Positions 9,188-16,582 of a DNA stretch of 64,000 nt are shown in pieces; within the stretch, counting starts at the first letter, position 1, and every line of letters begins with the position of its first letter. The notes under the pieces are model-generated. The model saw only the letters and a list, made by a program, of their open reading frames with translations. It made no database searches and had not been told where the DNA came from. This DNA comes from CAIXSC01 sp046349915 (GTDB taxonomy: Bacteria; Planctomycetota; Planctomycetia; Pirellulales; Pirellulaceae), in NCBI GenBank assembly GCA_046349915.1, contig JAXMBL010000004.1:1054001-1118000 (forward strand), given 5' to 3'. Both the position numbers and the translations under genes were made by a program.

Positions 9188-9976
9188 ATGAAACACTTTC
9201 CTGTCCGCCGTAGCGTCGCCACTTTTGGCGTTTTTTGCCTTGCGAGCGTTCTCGGGACATGGAGCCCTCAGGCTCTGTCCGATCTGTTCGGAGGCACCTC
9301 GGCGAATCAAGCCTTCGCGGATGAACCCCTGGGGTTGCCGAAGGCGTCGATCGATGGCACGGGAACGGGCTGGCGAGCGATGACGAAGGATGATTTTACG
9401 AACGTCAATTGCGCGGAAGACACTTGGACCTGGAAGGATGGCGGCATTTTCTGTACGGGTCAGCCCGTGGGAGTCATTCGCACGGTCAAGAAGTACACGA
9501 ATCTCGAGTTGGTGGTGGAGTGGAAGCATCTGAAGCCCGCGGGCAATTCGGGAGTCTTCCTCTGGGCGATGGAGGAGAATCTGTTGTCGCTGAAACCGGG
9601 GCAGTTGCCGCACGGCATCGAGGTCCAGGTGCTCGACTTGGGCTACAAGGATCAGTACGAGAAGGCGACGGGCAAGAAGGCGGATTGGTTTACGTCGCAC
9701 GGTGATGTTTTTCCCACCGGTCCCGCCAAGATGACTCCCTTTCCTCCCACTGCGCCCAAGGGCATGCGAGCGTTCCCGAAGAAGGAGCTCTCGAAGGGGC
9801 ATGGCGAGTGGAATCACTACTATGTACGGGCCATCAATGGCGAAGTCCGCCTATGGGTGAATGGCGAAGAGGTTTCGGGCGGCACGAATTGCGATCCCAA
9901 GACGGGTTACCTGTGTCTTGAGTCGGAAGGCTCGCCCATCGAATTCCGCAACCTCCGAATTCGCGAATTGCCGTAG
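9188..9976 (+). CDS. DUF1080 (3-keto-disaccharide hydrolase-type) exported protein
   Basis: 262 residues from the ATG at 9188, which has a GAAGGTAG stretch upstream; an in-frame TTG at 9164 is less likely. An N-terminal signal peptide is visible (ATFGVFCLASVLGTW). The rest is one DUF1080 domain, a concanavalin-like beta sandwich, with the family pattern NLELVVEWKHLKPAGNSGVFLW and a C-terminal GYLCLESEGSPIEFRNLRI. DUF1080 proteins are abundant in planctomycetes; some relatives cleave 3-keto-glycosides. It should be secreted. Its position behind the esterase-like gene supports a joint role in carbohydrate breakdown, which is inference. Confidence 0.85.
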   Translation: MKHFPVRRSVATFGVFCLASVLGTWSPQALSDLFGGTSANQAFADEPLGLPKASIDGTGTGWRAMTKDDFTNVNCAEDTWTWKDGGIFCTGQPVGVIRTVKKYTNLELVVEWKHLKPAGNSGVFLWAMEENLLSLKPGQLPHGIEVQVLDLGYKDQYEKATGKKADWFTSHGDVFPTGPAKMTPFPPTAPKGMRAFPKKELSKGHGEWNHYYVRAINGEVRLWVNGEEVSGGTNCDPKTGYLCLESEGSPIEFRNLRIRELP

Positions 9977-10050
9977 GGTGCGTCGAACCGGGCGGTTCTT
10001 GGGGATCGGATCAACGGGAAACTGCCACGACCGCCCGGTGAAAACGCACC
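9977..10050. terminator. Stem-loop after the DUF1080 gene
   Basis: Directly after the DUF1080 stop codon, GGTGCGT (9977-9983) and ACCGGGCGG (9987-9995) pair with CCGCCCGGT (10031-10039) and ACGCACC (10044-10050). The two stem blocks are separated by a small bulge, and the loop is about 35 bases. There is no clear T-run, so it may be a dispersed repeat that also ends transcripts. The rest of 9977-10376 has no credible gene. Confidence 0.4.
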
Positions 10051-10134
10051 TTATCGTTGAAAGCCCGAGGCGGCTTCGGTGACGTCGCCTCGCGTGCGGG
10101 CGTTTGTCGGGTTGGGGAATCGTTCGGTAGAGAA

Positions 10135-10164
10135 GGTGCGTCAGCGCCGGAGGCTTGACGCACC
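10135..10164. repeat. Palindromic hairpin related to the 9977 stem-loop
   Basis: GGTGCGTCA (10135-10143) pairs with TGACGCACC (10156-10164) around a 12-base loop rich in G and C. The outer GGTGCGT word is shared with the stem-loop at 9977-10050, so both may be members of one intergenic repeat family. Confidence 0.55.
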
Positions 10165-10376
10165 CTAGTCGGTTTTGTAAATGTCTCTTGCGTAACGACT
10201 TGCGGCTTCTTATCGCCGCTGGCGTGTCCATGGCTTGCTTTTTTGGGGATTTTTCCAAGAAAGTCGGCTGGCGGGCGAAATCTTCTCATGGCGCAGGGAT
10301 CAGTTCGGTAGCCCTCACAGCGGCGAGCGCGGCGGCAGAGGTGCAGCGAACAACTTTTTCATGGGGAGGTTGAGCG

Positions 10377-11177
10377 ATGCTCAAGAGAACATTGGTAGCG
10401 GGTGGTAGTGTGCTGTTGCTGTCGACTCTGCTTTGTGGGCGAGAAGCGGTCAGCTACATCTCAACGTCGGCAGGGTGGGTCAAGCAATCAGTCAAGGATA
10501 GTGTGCCGATCGAGTTTGAGCTCGAACGAGCTCGAAACATGATCAAGGAATTGGACCCCGAGATTCGGTCCAACATGCATGTGATCGCCAAGGAAGAGGT
10601 GGAAGTGGTTCGGCTGCGAGATCAGTTCGCCGAAGCTTCGAAGCAACTGGGGAAGGATCGCTCGGACATCACGCGACTCAAGCGAGATCTGGACGAGGGA
10701 AGCGGTTCATTTGTCTACGCGGGCCGTAGCTACTCGCAGAAGCAGGTCGAAACCGATCTGGCTCGTCGCTTCGAACGTTACAAGACGAAAGAGGCGACGG
10801 TCGAGAAGTTGCGGCAGATCCTGGCTGCACGTGAATCCGGCTTGATGGCGGCCAATGATAAGTTGAAGGCCATGCAAGCGGCCAAGCGTCAGTTGGAAGT
10901 GGACATCGAGAACATGAAGGCTCGCGTCGAGATGGTGAAGGTCGCGGAGTCGACTTCGGCCGCCGTGGCCTTCGATGACAGCCGGCTGTCGCGGACTCGC
11001 GAAGCGTTGCGAGACATCGGCGCCCGGATTGAAGTGGCCGAGAAGCTGGTGGCGACCACGACGTCGATGCCGGATCAGATTCAGCTGGACGAAGTGGACA
11101 CGCAGAATGTACGCGAAGAAGTGGCGAAGTACTTCGCCGAGCATCCGATGAGCGAAGACATCGTCAAGCTGGACTAG
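10377..11177 (+). CDS. Membrane-anchored coiled-coil protein
   Basis: 266 residues. An N-terminal hydrophobic segment (VAGGSVLLLSTLLCG, residues 8-22) is either a signal peptide or a membrane anchor. Residues about 45-215 are charged, heptad-like and almost certainly coiled coil (VRLRDQFAEASKQLGKDRSD, then EKLRQILAARESGLM). The layout recalls PspA/IM30-like proteins but no clear motif proves it. A GGGGAGG ribosome-binding site precedes the ATG. It is the first of at least three same-strand genes leading to an FHA protein and a membrane kinase, so a role in the same envelope signalling or stress system is a reasonable inference. Confidence 0.7.
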   Translation: MLKRTLVAGGSVLLLSTLLCGREAVSYISTSAGWVKQSVKDSVPIEFELERARNMIKELDPEIRSNMHVIAKEEVEVVRLRDQFAEASKQLGKDRSDITRLKRDLDEGSGSFVYAGRSYSQKQVETDLARRFERYKTKEATVEKLRQILAARESGLMAANDKLKAMQAAKRQLEVDIENMKARVEMVKVAESTSAAVAFDDSRLSRTREALRDIGARIEVAEKLVATTTSMPDQIQLDEVDTQNVREEVAKYFAEHPMSEDIVKLD

Positions 11178-11266
11178 TCGCCATGGTCGGACTTGATTCC
11201 TCGCATCATCATTGCGGCTGGCCCCAGCAGGGCCAGCCGTTTGCGCGTAAAAAAGGCGAGGTCCCG

Positions 11267-11869
11267 ATGCACACTGTCTCTCGCAATAAACGATTTATCC
11301 TGTGGGTGGATACGGTGGGTGGTTTCCTGGTCTGTGGAGGAAATCAGATCGCCATCGGACAAGCCGCTCCTGGAAGTTCGGTCGACGTCGCCATCCAAGG
11401 CGATCTTTCCCGACGGCATGCGACGATCAGCCGGCACGGAGAAGGGTATGTACTCGCTCCAATCCAGCCGATCCGACTCGCGGGTCGTAAGCTCGAACAG
11501 CCCGTGAACCTGGTGGATGGGGACGAGTTTGAGATGGGGGGGGGAGTTTGCTTGCGGTTCCGCAAGCCGCATGTGTTGAGCGGCTCCGCTCGGCTGGATG
11601 TCGTGAGCGGCCATCGGATGTCGCCGCATGTGGATGGAGTGATCCTGATGGCGGAGTCGTGTGTCTTAGGACCGGGGCCGACGAATCATGTGGTTTGTCG
11701 GAATTGGGGGAGCGACTTAGTCTTGTTCCGTCGAGACAACTCGCTGCATTGCCGGTCGTCGCGAGCGATGGAGCTGAATGGCAAGCCGGTCGCTGGACAG
11801 AACGAGTTGCCAGGAAATGCCCGCTTGGAAGGGGAAGATTTCTCGTTGAGTATCGAATTCCTAACGTGA
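11267..11869 (+). CDS. FHA-domain protein
   Basis: About 200 residues from the ATG at 11267. An in-frame ATG at 11183 would add 28 residues, but that stretch encodes a perfect hairpin (CGGCTGGCC 11215-11223 with GGCCAGCCG 11231-11239) and reads poorly as protein, while GGCGAGG lies just before 11267. The FHA phosphothreonine-binding signature is GDLSRRHATISRHGEGYVL. A second FHA-like half follows (LGPGPTNHVVCRNWG). FHA domains bind phosphorylated partners of Ser/Thr kinases. The next gene encodes such a kinase, a strong hint that the two work together. Confidence 0.8.
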   Translation: MHTVSRNKRFILWVDTVGGFLVCGGNQIAIGQAAPGSSVDVAIQGDLSRRHATISRHGEGYVLAPIQPIRLAGRKLEQPVNLVDGDEFEMGGGVCLRFRKPHVLSGSARLDVVSGHRMSPHVDGVILMAESCVLGPGPTNHVVCRNWGSDLVLFRRDNSLHCRSSRAMELNGKPVAGQNELPGNARLEGEDFSLSIEFLT

Positions 11870-11954
11870 TTTGTGGGACGGGCTTCCTCACGGGCTTCCT
11901 CGTCTGGGAAACCCGCCCCGAACCGTGGTCCTCCTCGATCAGGAATCTAGACAA

Positions 11955-14171
11955 ATGGCCGGACACGCCGTTACCCTTAAACCGAACGGCCCTTGGGGCG
12001 GTCCCGCGAGCGATCGGTCGAATGTTCCTTTCGAACGGCCCGCGGGGCCGAAATACGAAGCCATGAAATTCACCTACGCCACCAGCGCACGCCCCCTCGA
12101 GGGCTTCACCATCAAACGTGGCATCGGCGTTGGCGGATTCGGCGAGGTCTATTACGCGGTCAGCGACGCTGGCAAGGAAGTGGCGCTTAAGCGTATCCAA
12201 CGTCACTTGGATATCGAATTGCGCGGAGTGGGACAGTGCTTGAATCTCAAGCACCCCAACTTGGTCAGCTTGTTCGACATCAAGTACGACGACCAGGGCG
12301 AAGCCTGGGTGGTCATGGAGTATGTCAACGGCGAAAGCCTGCGCGACGTGCTGGATCGCTGTCTGGAGGGGATGCCTATCCCCGAGGCTCATCGGTGGTT
12401 CCTGGGCCTAGCCGCTGGCGTGGCGTATCTGCACGACCGGGGCATCGTCCATCGAGACTTGAAGCCTGGCAACATTTTCTCGGACGAGGGGATGGTGAAG
12501 ATCGGCGACTACGGTTTGTCGAAATTCATCTCCGCGAGTCGCCGGAGCGGTCAGACGGAAAGCGTCGGGACGTTCCACTACATGGCGCCCGAGATTGGCC
12601 GTGGCTCGTACGGCAAGCAGATCGATATTTATGCGCTCGGCATCATCTTGTTCGAGATGCTGACTGGTCGAGTGCCGTTTGAGGGCGAGTCGACGCAAGA
12701 GATCATCATGAAGCACTTGACGGCCGACCCGGATCTGTCGCGAGTGCCGTCGGCCTTTCGTGAGCCAATTCGTCGTGCATTGATGAAGGACCCTGAGAAA
12801 CGGTATCGCAGTGTGGGCGAGATGGTGGAGGCGATTGGCGCCGCGGTGAATGCTGCCACGGGGCGACCGAGAGCACATGAGGCCATTGTCGACGCACAGA
12901 TCGTTGAGGGAGGTAAGCACAAGGTTCCCCGTTCGCCCTCGCCGGCTGCTGCCCATGTGCCCGGAGGATGCCCGGCGCCAGGCGCCGCCCCCATGCCAGC
13001 AGCAGCGTCGCCTCATGCCGGCTCGCCCGCCACGGCTGCTTCGCCGCCTTGGGCGATCGAGAACGAGCCGATTTACCAAGTGCTGCGGACCACTTGGAAC
13101 AATTCGAAGATGTGGCTGAACGACAAAAACACGAATAGCTCCGTGCGAGCCGTGGCGATCGTGTCGCTGGCGTTATTGGTCGCGTGGAATGCTGCGTTCC
13201 TTGTACCCATCGCCGCAACGCTCGGTTTCCTGTATGCGATTTACTTCGCCATTCGCGTCGCCGTCTTGGGCGGACTTAACCCCGCACCGGCGACTCGTCC
13301 TGTTTCGCCCGTCGTACCGCCTGCAGCGGCGCGGCCGGCTGCGGCGAGCCCTGTGTATCACGTCGTAACTTCGCCGAGCCCAGTTGGGCCGTCGATGCCA
13401 GTTCTGCCCGTGCCGCAAGCCGTTCCAACCGCTACTCCACAGGCCGCACCCACGCCCGAGGCGCCACGGCGTCGCCTGCGACCAAGTGAAGCGGTTCGCG
13501 CCCTGTTGGCGCAACGCCCCTGGACTGATCGAGCTCGAGAACTCACCTCGTCTTGGTTAGCGGCGGCAGTCGTTGCCTCGATTCTCTCCGCGGTAATTCT
13601 CATGCTGGGAGATCGGTCGGCGACGCTGTCGATCGATTCGGCTACGGTCTTTGCTTGGCTGTGGACGACCACGGTAGTTGGCGCCTGGTCGGTGCTGACA
13701 CTCGGAAAGCTCTGGGAGAATTCGACGGGTGAAGAAGTCTGGCGACGTTTCGTCATGCTCGTTGCGGGCATGGGTGTCGGCCTGACCGCCTGGGGCGTCG
13801 ACCAGTATCTCGGCGTTCGTCTCGCGCCCATCGGTCAAGCGGCGGTTCGAGTGCCAGGTTTCGAAGGGCAACTTTATGATTCAGCTCAACAGCAGCCGCA
13901 AATCGCTGCTTATCTGTTGTTCTTCGGCTTCCAGTTCTTGGCAATTCGCTGGTGGCGACAGGCCGATTCGCTGCGGTACACGCGGTTGAGTTTGTGGGAT
14001 GCAGGAGTGTGCGTCTTGGCGGCGCTCATCGTGGGACGCTTTGTGCCATTCTGGGCGCCCTGGGGCATGCTCATCCCTGGCACTATGTCGCTCACCATTC
14101 AATTGGCGGCGCCTTGGATCGATCAGGCGAAGCGAGCCAAGCTGCGAGAGATCGTTGGTTCACCAACATAA
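11955..14171 (+). CDS. Membrane Ser/Thr protein kinase
   Basis: 738 residues from the ATG at 11955; an ATG at 12063 (MKFTYA) would start just before the kinase domain and is also possible. Kinase motifs in order: glycine loop GIGVGGFGEVYYAV, the Lys in EVALKRI, HRDLKPGN, a DYG in place of DFG (VKIGDYGLSKF), and MAPEIGRG. The HRD and APE motifs are intact, so it should be active. A Pro/Ala-rich linker follows, then six to eight hydrophobic segments (for example AIVSLALLVAWNAAF and WLAAAVVASILSAVILM). The kinase is N-terminal to the membrane part. It follows the FHA gene by 85 bases. Confidence 0.88.
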   Translation: MAGHAVTLKPNGPWGGPASDRSNVPFERPAGPKYEAMKFTYATSARPLEGFTIKRGIGVGGFGEVYYAVSDAGKEVALKRIQRHLDIELRGVGQCLNLKHPNLVSLFDIKYDDQGEAWVVMEYVNGESLRDVLDRCLEGMPIPEAHRWFLGLAAGVAYLHDRGIVHRDLKPGNIFSDEGMVKIGDYGLSKFISASRRSGQTESVGTFHYMAPEIGRGSYGKQIDIYALGIILFEMLTGRVPFEGESTQEIIMKHLTADPDLSRVPSAFREPIRRALMKDPEKRYRSVGEMVEAIGAAVNAATGRPRAHEAIVDAQIVEGGKHKVPRSPSPAAAHVPGGCPAPGAAPMPAAASPHAGSPATAASPPWAIENEPIYQVLRTTWNNSKMWLNDKNTNSSVRAVAIVSLALLVAWNAAFLVPIAATLGFLYAIYFAIRVAVLGGLNPAPATRPVSPVVPPAAARPAAASPVYHVVTSPSPVGPSMPVLPVPQAVPTATPQAAPTPEAPRRRLRPSEAVRALLAQRPWTDRARELTSSWLAAAVVASILSAVILMLGDRSATLSIDSATVFAWLWTTTVVGAWSVLTLGKLWENSTGEEVWRRFVMLVAGMGVGLTAWGVDQYLGVRLAPIGQAAVRVPGFEGQLYDSAQQQPQIAAYLLFFGFQFLAIRWWRQADSLRYTRLSLWDAGVCVLAALIVGRFVPFWAPWGMLIPGTMSLTIQLAAPWIDQAKRAKLREIVGSPT

Positions 14172-14322
14172 GGTCGTGGGCGCCGATGACAACGATCGAG
14201 CCGCTCGAAGGCCGTTCGTTGAAGATCGACGACCGATGGTTTTCTGGGTAAATGCCAATTCAACGATGTGGTGAACGAATAACGCCTCGGCAACAACTTT
14301 GAGGCGATCGGAGTGCAATCTG

Positions 14323-15312
14323 ATGAACACCGGCAATTCGCTGACCCCAACGACCGATTCCTCGCTGGCAGCTCGTCGAGCACGCCGCACTCGGCGAAAG
14401 CTACGCGAGTGTCTCGGAGGGACGGCGCTGGCGCTCGTCGCCGCGATCTGGACGGGAGGGACTTCGGAATTGACGCAAGCGTCTGATGTCCGTCCAACCC
14501 AGACGACTCCAGAGAATCCAACGGTTGTCGGCGCGGGTAATGGTTCTGACCCGGCGAGTTCACCCAAAGTGGCAAATAAGGAATTGGTGACGCCGTCAGA
14601 TACCTCCGAACCATCGGAAGTCGCTGATCCGTCGAACAGTGCGGCGACGGAGTCGGTAGAGCAGCCCGCAGATTCTTCGACTGAATCCTCAGCGAACAAC
14701 TCGACGAAGCCGCGCGAACTATCGTCTCAACCCTTGGTGGATCGTCCGCGAGTGATCATTGATCGATCAAAGCGACCGAAGTGGGTCGAGCAGCCGCCGG
14801 TTCGCACCGGGGACATACATTCGTCGACCGTCTCTTCGGGCCCTTTTGCTACTCAACGTGGCGCCCTCGAGCGACTCGACGAGGAATTGCAGGCGGGGGT
14901 AAGCGCGTACATCGAGGAGTATTTGGAGTCGGCCGCCGCGGGGAAGCAAATCGTTTACTCGGCGAAAGAGATTCGGCAGCGACTCGTCAAAGAGCCCATA
15001 TACTTGGAATTTGGTGAATTCGAGGGACTGGGCACGATGCAGGACGCCCATGCTCAACTGGTGTTTGATTCGACTTTTCGCGTGGAGTTGGAGGAGCGAT
15101 GGCGGCAAGTTCGCACGATGGCTCGGTTGTTCAATTTCTCGGTATTTGCCGGCGCGATTCTGTTGTTGCTCGGGGGAACTCGAGTCGCTCTCCATGGGCG
15201 AGGAAAGAAGACCGATGCGTCGACTGCGAGCTTGAAGTTGACGACCGGCACGGCCATACTGGGCGTTCTCGGCGTGAGCGCGTTGATCGCCGCAAAACTC
15301 CTCTTAGTCTAG
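14323..15312 (+). CDS. Membrane protein of unknown function
   Basis: 329 residues from the ATG at 14323. An early hydrophobic stretch (GTALALVAAIWTGG) looks like a signal or anchor. A long Ser/Thr/Pro-rich linker comes next (residues 50-160), then a short folded region (RLDEELQAGVSAYIEEYLES). Two membrane helices close the protein (FSVFAGAILLLLGGTRV and TAILGVLGVSALIAAKLLLV). No family was recognised. It lies 28 bases upstream of an ECF sigma gene, so it may be its sensor or a member of its regulon. That is inference from position only. Confidence 0.65.
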   Translation: MNTGNSLTPTTDSSLAARRARRTRRKLRECLGGTALALVAAIWTGGTSELTQASDVRPTQTTPENPTVVGAGNGSDPASSPKVANKELVTPSDTSEPSEVADPSNSAATESVEQPADSSTESSANNSTKPRELSSQPLVDRPRVIIDRSKRPKWVEQPPVRTGDIHSSTVSSGPFATQRGALERLDEELQAGVSAYIEEYLESAAAGKQIVYSAKEIRQRLVKEPIYLEFGEFEGLGTMQDAHAQLVFDSTFRVELEERWRQVRTMARLFNFSVFAGAILLLLGGTRVALHGRGKKTDASTASLKLTTGTAILGVLGVSALIAAKLLLV

Positions 15313-15340
15313 CCGTCGGCGCGGCGCGCCGATCGCGGGC

Positions 15341-16006
15341 GTGGCAACATCCATGACGGCCGTCAATGAAGCCGATAGTCTGCTTGTGGAACGCATCCGA
15401 CAGGGGGATGCCCAAGCGTGGTCCGAACTGATCAATCGGTTTGAGGGCCGATTGTTGGCGTATGTCGATGCGCGGCTGCGAGATTCCGCGGCGAGCGAGG
15501 ACATTGTTCAGGAGACGTTCATCGGCTTTCTGAACAGTCTCCCCAACTACGATCGACGCCGCGCGTTGGAAAATTACCTCTTCAGCATCGCGTCATACAA
15601 GCTGACCGACCACCTGCGACGCGAGGGACGTCGGCCCGCAATCCCGTTATCGTCCGGCGCCAACTCGAGTGGTGAATGGGAACTCGAGGCGATGGGCCAG
15701 CGAGGCGCCAGCAGCATTGCTCGCTCGGGCGAACGCGAACGACTGGAAGAGTCCGCCATCCTTGAGGCTCTGCGCGATCAGTTGGATCGATGGCGTCGCA
15801 AGGGCGAGTGGGTCAAGGTGCAGTGCGCGGAACTGTTGTTTGTTCGCGGCTGGGCGAACAAGGAAGTCGCCAGTGAGCTGGGGCTGTCGGAGCAGCAGGT
15901 CGCGAATTACAAGTTCGACTTTATCGCTCGCATGGGACAGATGGTGCGACGTCAGGGATTGAATGCGGATGTTTTCCCAGAGTTGCGTGAGAAGGAGGGA
16001 AGCTGA
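15341..16006 (+). CDS. ECF-type RNA polymerase sigma factor
   Basis: A sigma-70 family factor of about 220 residues, normal for ECF sigmas. Region 2 is clear: RFEGRLLAYVDARL, then AASEDIVQETFIGFL and ENYLFSIASYKLTDHLRR. Region 4 is a helix-turn-helix, GWANKEVASELGLSEQQVAN. A central variable segment carries SGANSSGEWELEAMG. The start is the GTG at 15341 or the ATG at 15353. The stop overlaps the next gene's start (TGATG), the classic layout of a sigma factor with its anti-sigma factor. It would direct polymerase to a small regulon, often including its own operon. Confidence 0.87.
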   Translation: MATSMTAVNEADSLLVERIRQGDAQAWSELINRFEGRLLAYVDARLRDSAASEDIVQETFIGFLNSLPNYDRRRALENYLFSIASYKLTDHLRREGRRPAIPLSSGANSSGEWELEAMGQRGASSIARSGERERLEESAILEALRDQLDRWRRKGEWVKVQCAELLFVRGWANKEVASELGLSEQQVANYKFDFIARMGQMVRRQGLNADVFPELREKEGS

Positions 16007-16422
16007 TGCGACGCTCAATTTCCGATGCCGAACTAGAATCGTATCTCGATGACTCACTGCCGACCACGGAGCTCGCGGCAATTGAAGCGGCCTTGCGGGA
16101 GAACTCGGATCTGTTGAGCCGATTGGCTGGCATCAACGAACGGCGGAACGCAGGCGTGCACACTCTAGGAGAAATCTGGCGTCGTCATCAACTCACTTGC
16201 CTCACCCGCGAACAACTGGGTGGGTACTTGCTCGGGACGCTCCCCAGCGAGGAGTCAAACTACCTGGAATTTCACATTCACAAGGTCGGGTGCCGCCTGT
16301 GTGCGGCGAATTTAAACGACCTCGAGCGGCAGCAGCAGGAAGCTGCCCAGTCCGCTCAATCTCGCCGTCGTCGTTACTTCCAGTCTAGCGCCGGCTACTT
16401 AGGATCGGGACGGAAGTCCTAG
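16006..16422 (+). CDS. Putative zinc-binding anti-sigma factor
   Basis: 138 residues, one base overlapping the ECF sigma gene. The first part (ISDAELESYLDDSLPTTELA) resembles the N-terminal helix of anti-sigma proteins. The second part holds H-x3-C-x2-C (HIHKVGCRLCAANL), the zinc-associated anti-sigma motif, after LTREQLGGYLLGTLP. No membrane helix is visible, so it is probably soluble. The tail is basic (SRRRRYFQ). By family logic it should bind and silence the upstream sigma factor, perhaps until a thiol or other signal releases it. Confidence 0.7.
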   Translation: MRRSISDAELESYLDDSLPTTELAAIEAALRENSDLLSRLAGINERRNAGVHTLGEIWRRHQLTCLTREQLGGYLLGTLPSEESNYLEFHIHKVGCRLCAANLNDLERQQQEAAQSAQSRRRRYFQSSAGYLGSGRKS

Positions 16423-16430
16423 CTGATGTA

Positions 16431-16556
16431 CGACGGACTTCTAGCCCGTCGCTGTGAGATTCTGCGGAACGTACAGGCTGGCTCGTTCCTAGCATCGTCG
16501 ATCGACGGACTAGGAAGTCCGTCGTACAGAAGGAGCGACGGACTTGAAGTCCGTCG
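16431..16556. repeat. Three 21-22-bp REP-like palindromes
   Basis: Between convergent genes lie CGACGGACT-TCT-AGCCCGTCG (16431-16451, one mismatch), CGACGGACT-AGGA-AGTCCGTCG (16503-16524) and CGACGGACTTGAAGTCCGTCG (16536-16556). They belong to the same family as those at 5524-5762. They separate the anti-sigma gene from the giant surface protein gene and could end both transcripts. Confidence 0.85.
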
Positions 16557-16582
16557 TACAAGTCGAACATCGGTCCGCGAAA

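Noticed and set aside
8406..9260. Leftward open frame of 284 codons opposite the hydrolase gene
   Set aside because: Antisense, very rich in Arg and Ser, no family pattern.
10155..10373. 72-codon open frame just before the coiled-coil gene
   Set aside because: It begins in a palindromic repeat and has no convincing ribosome-binding site or motif; the hydrophobic piece is short.
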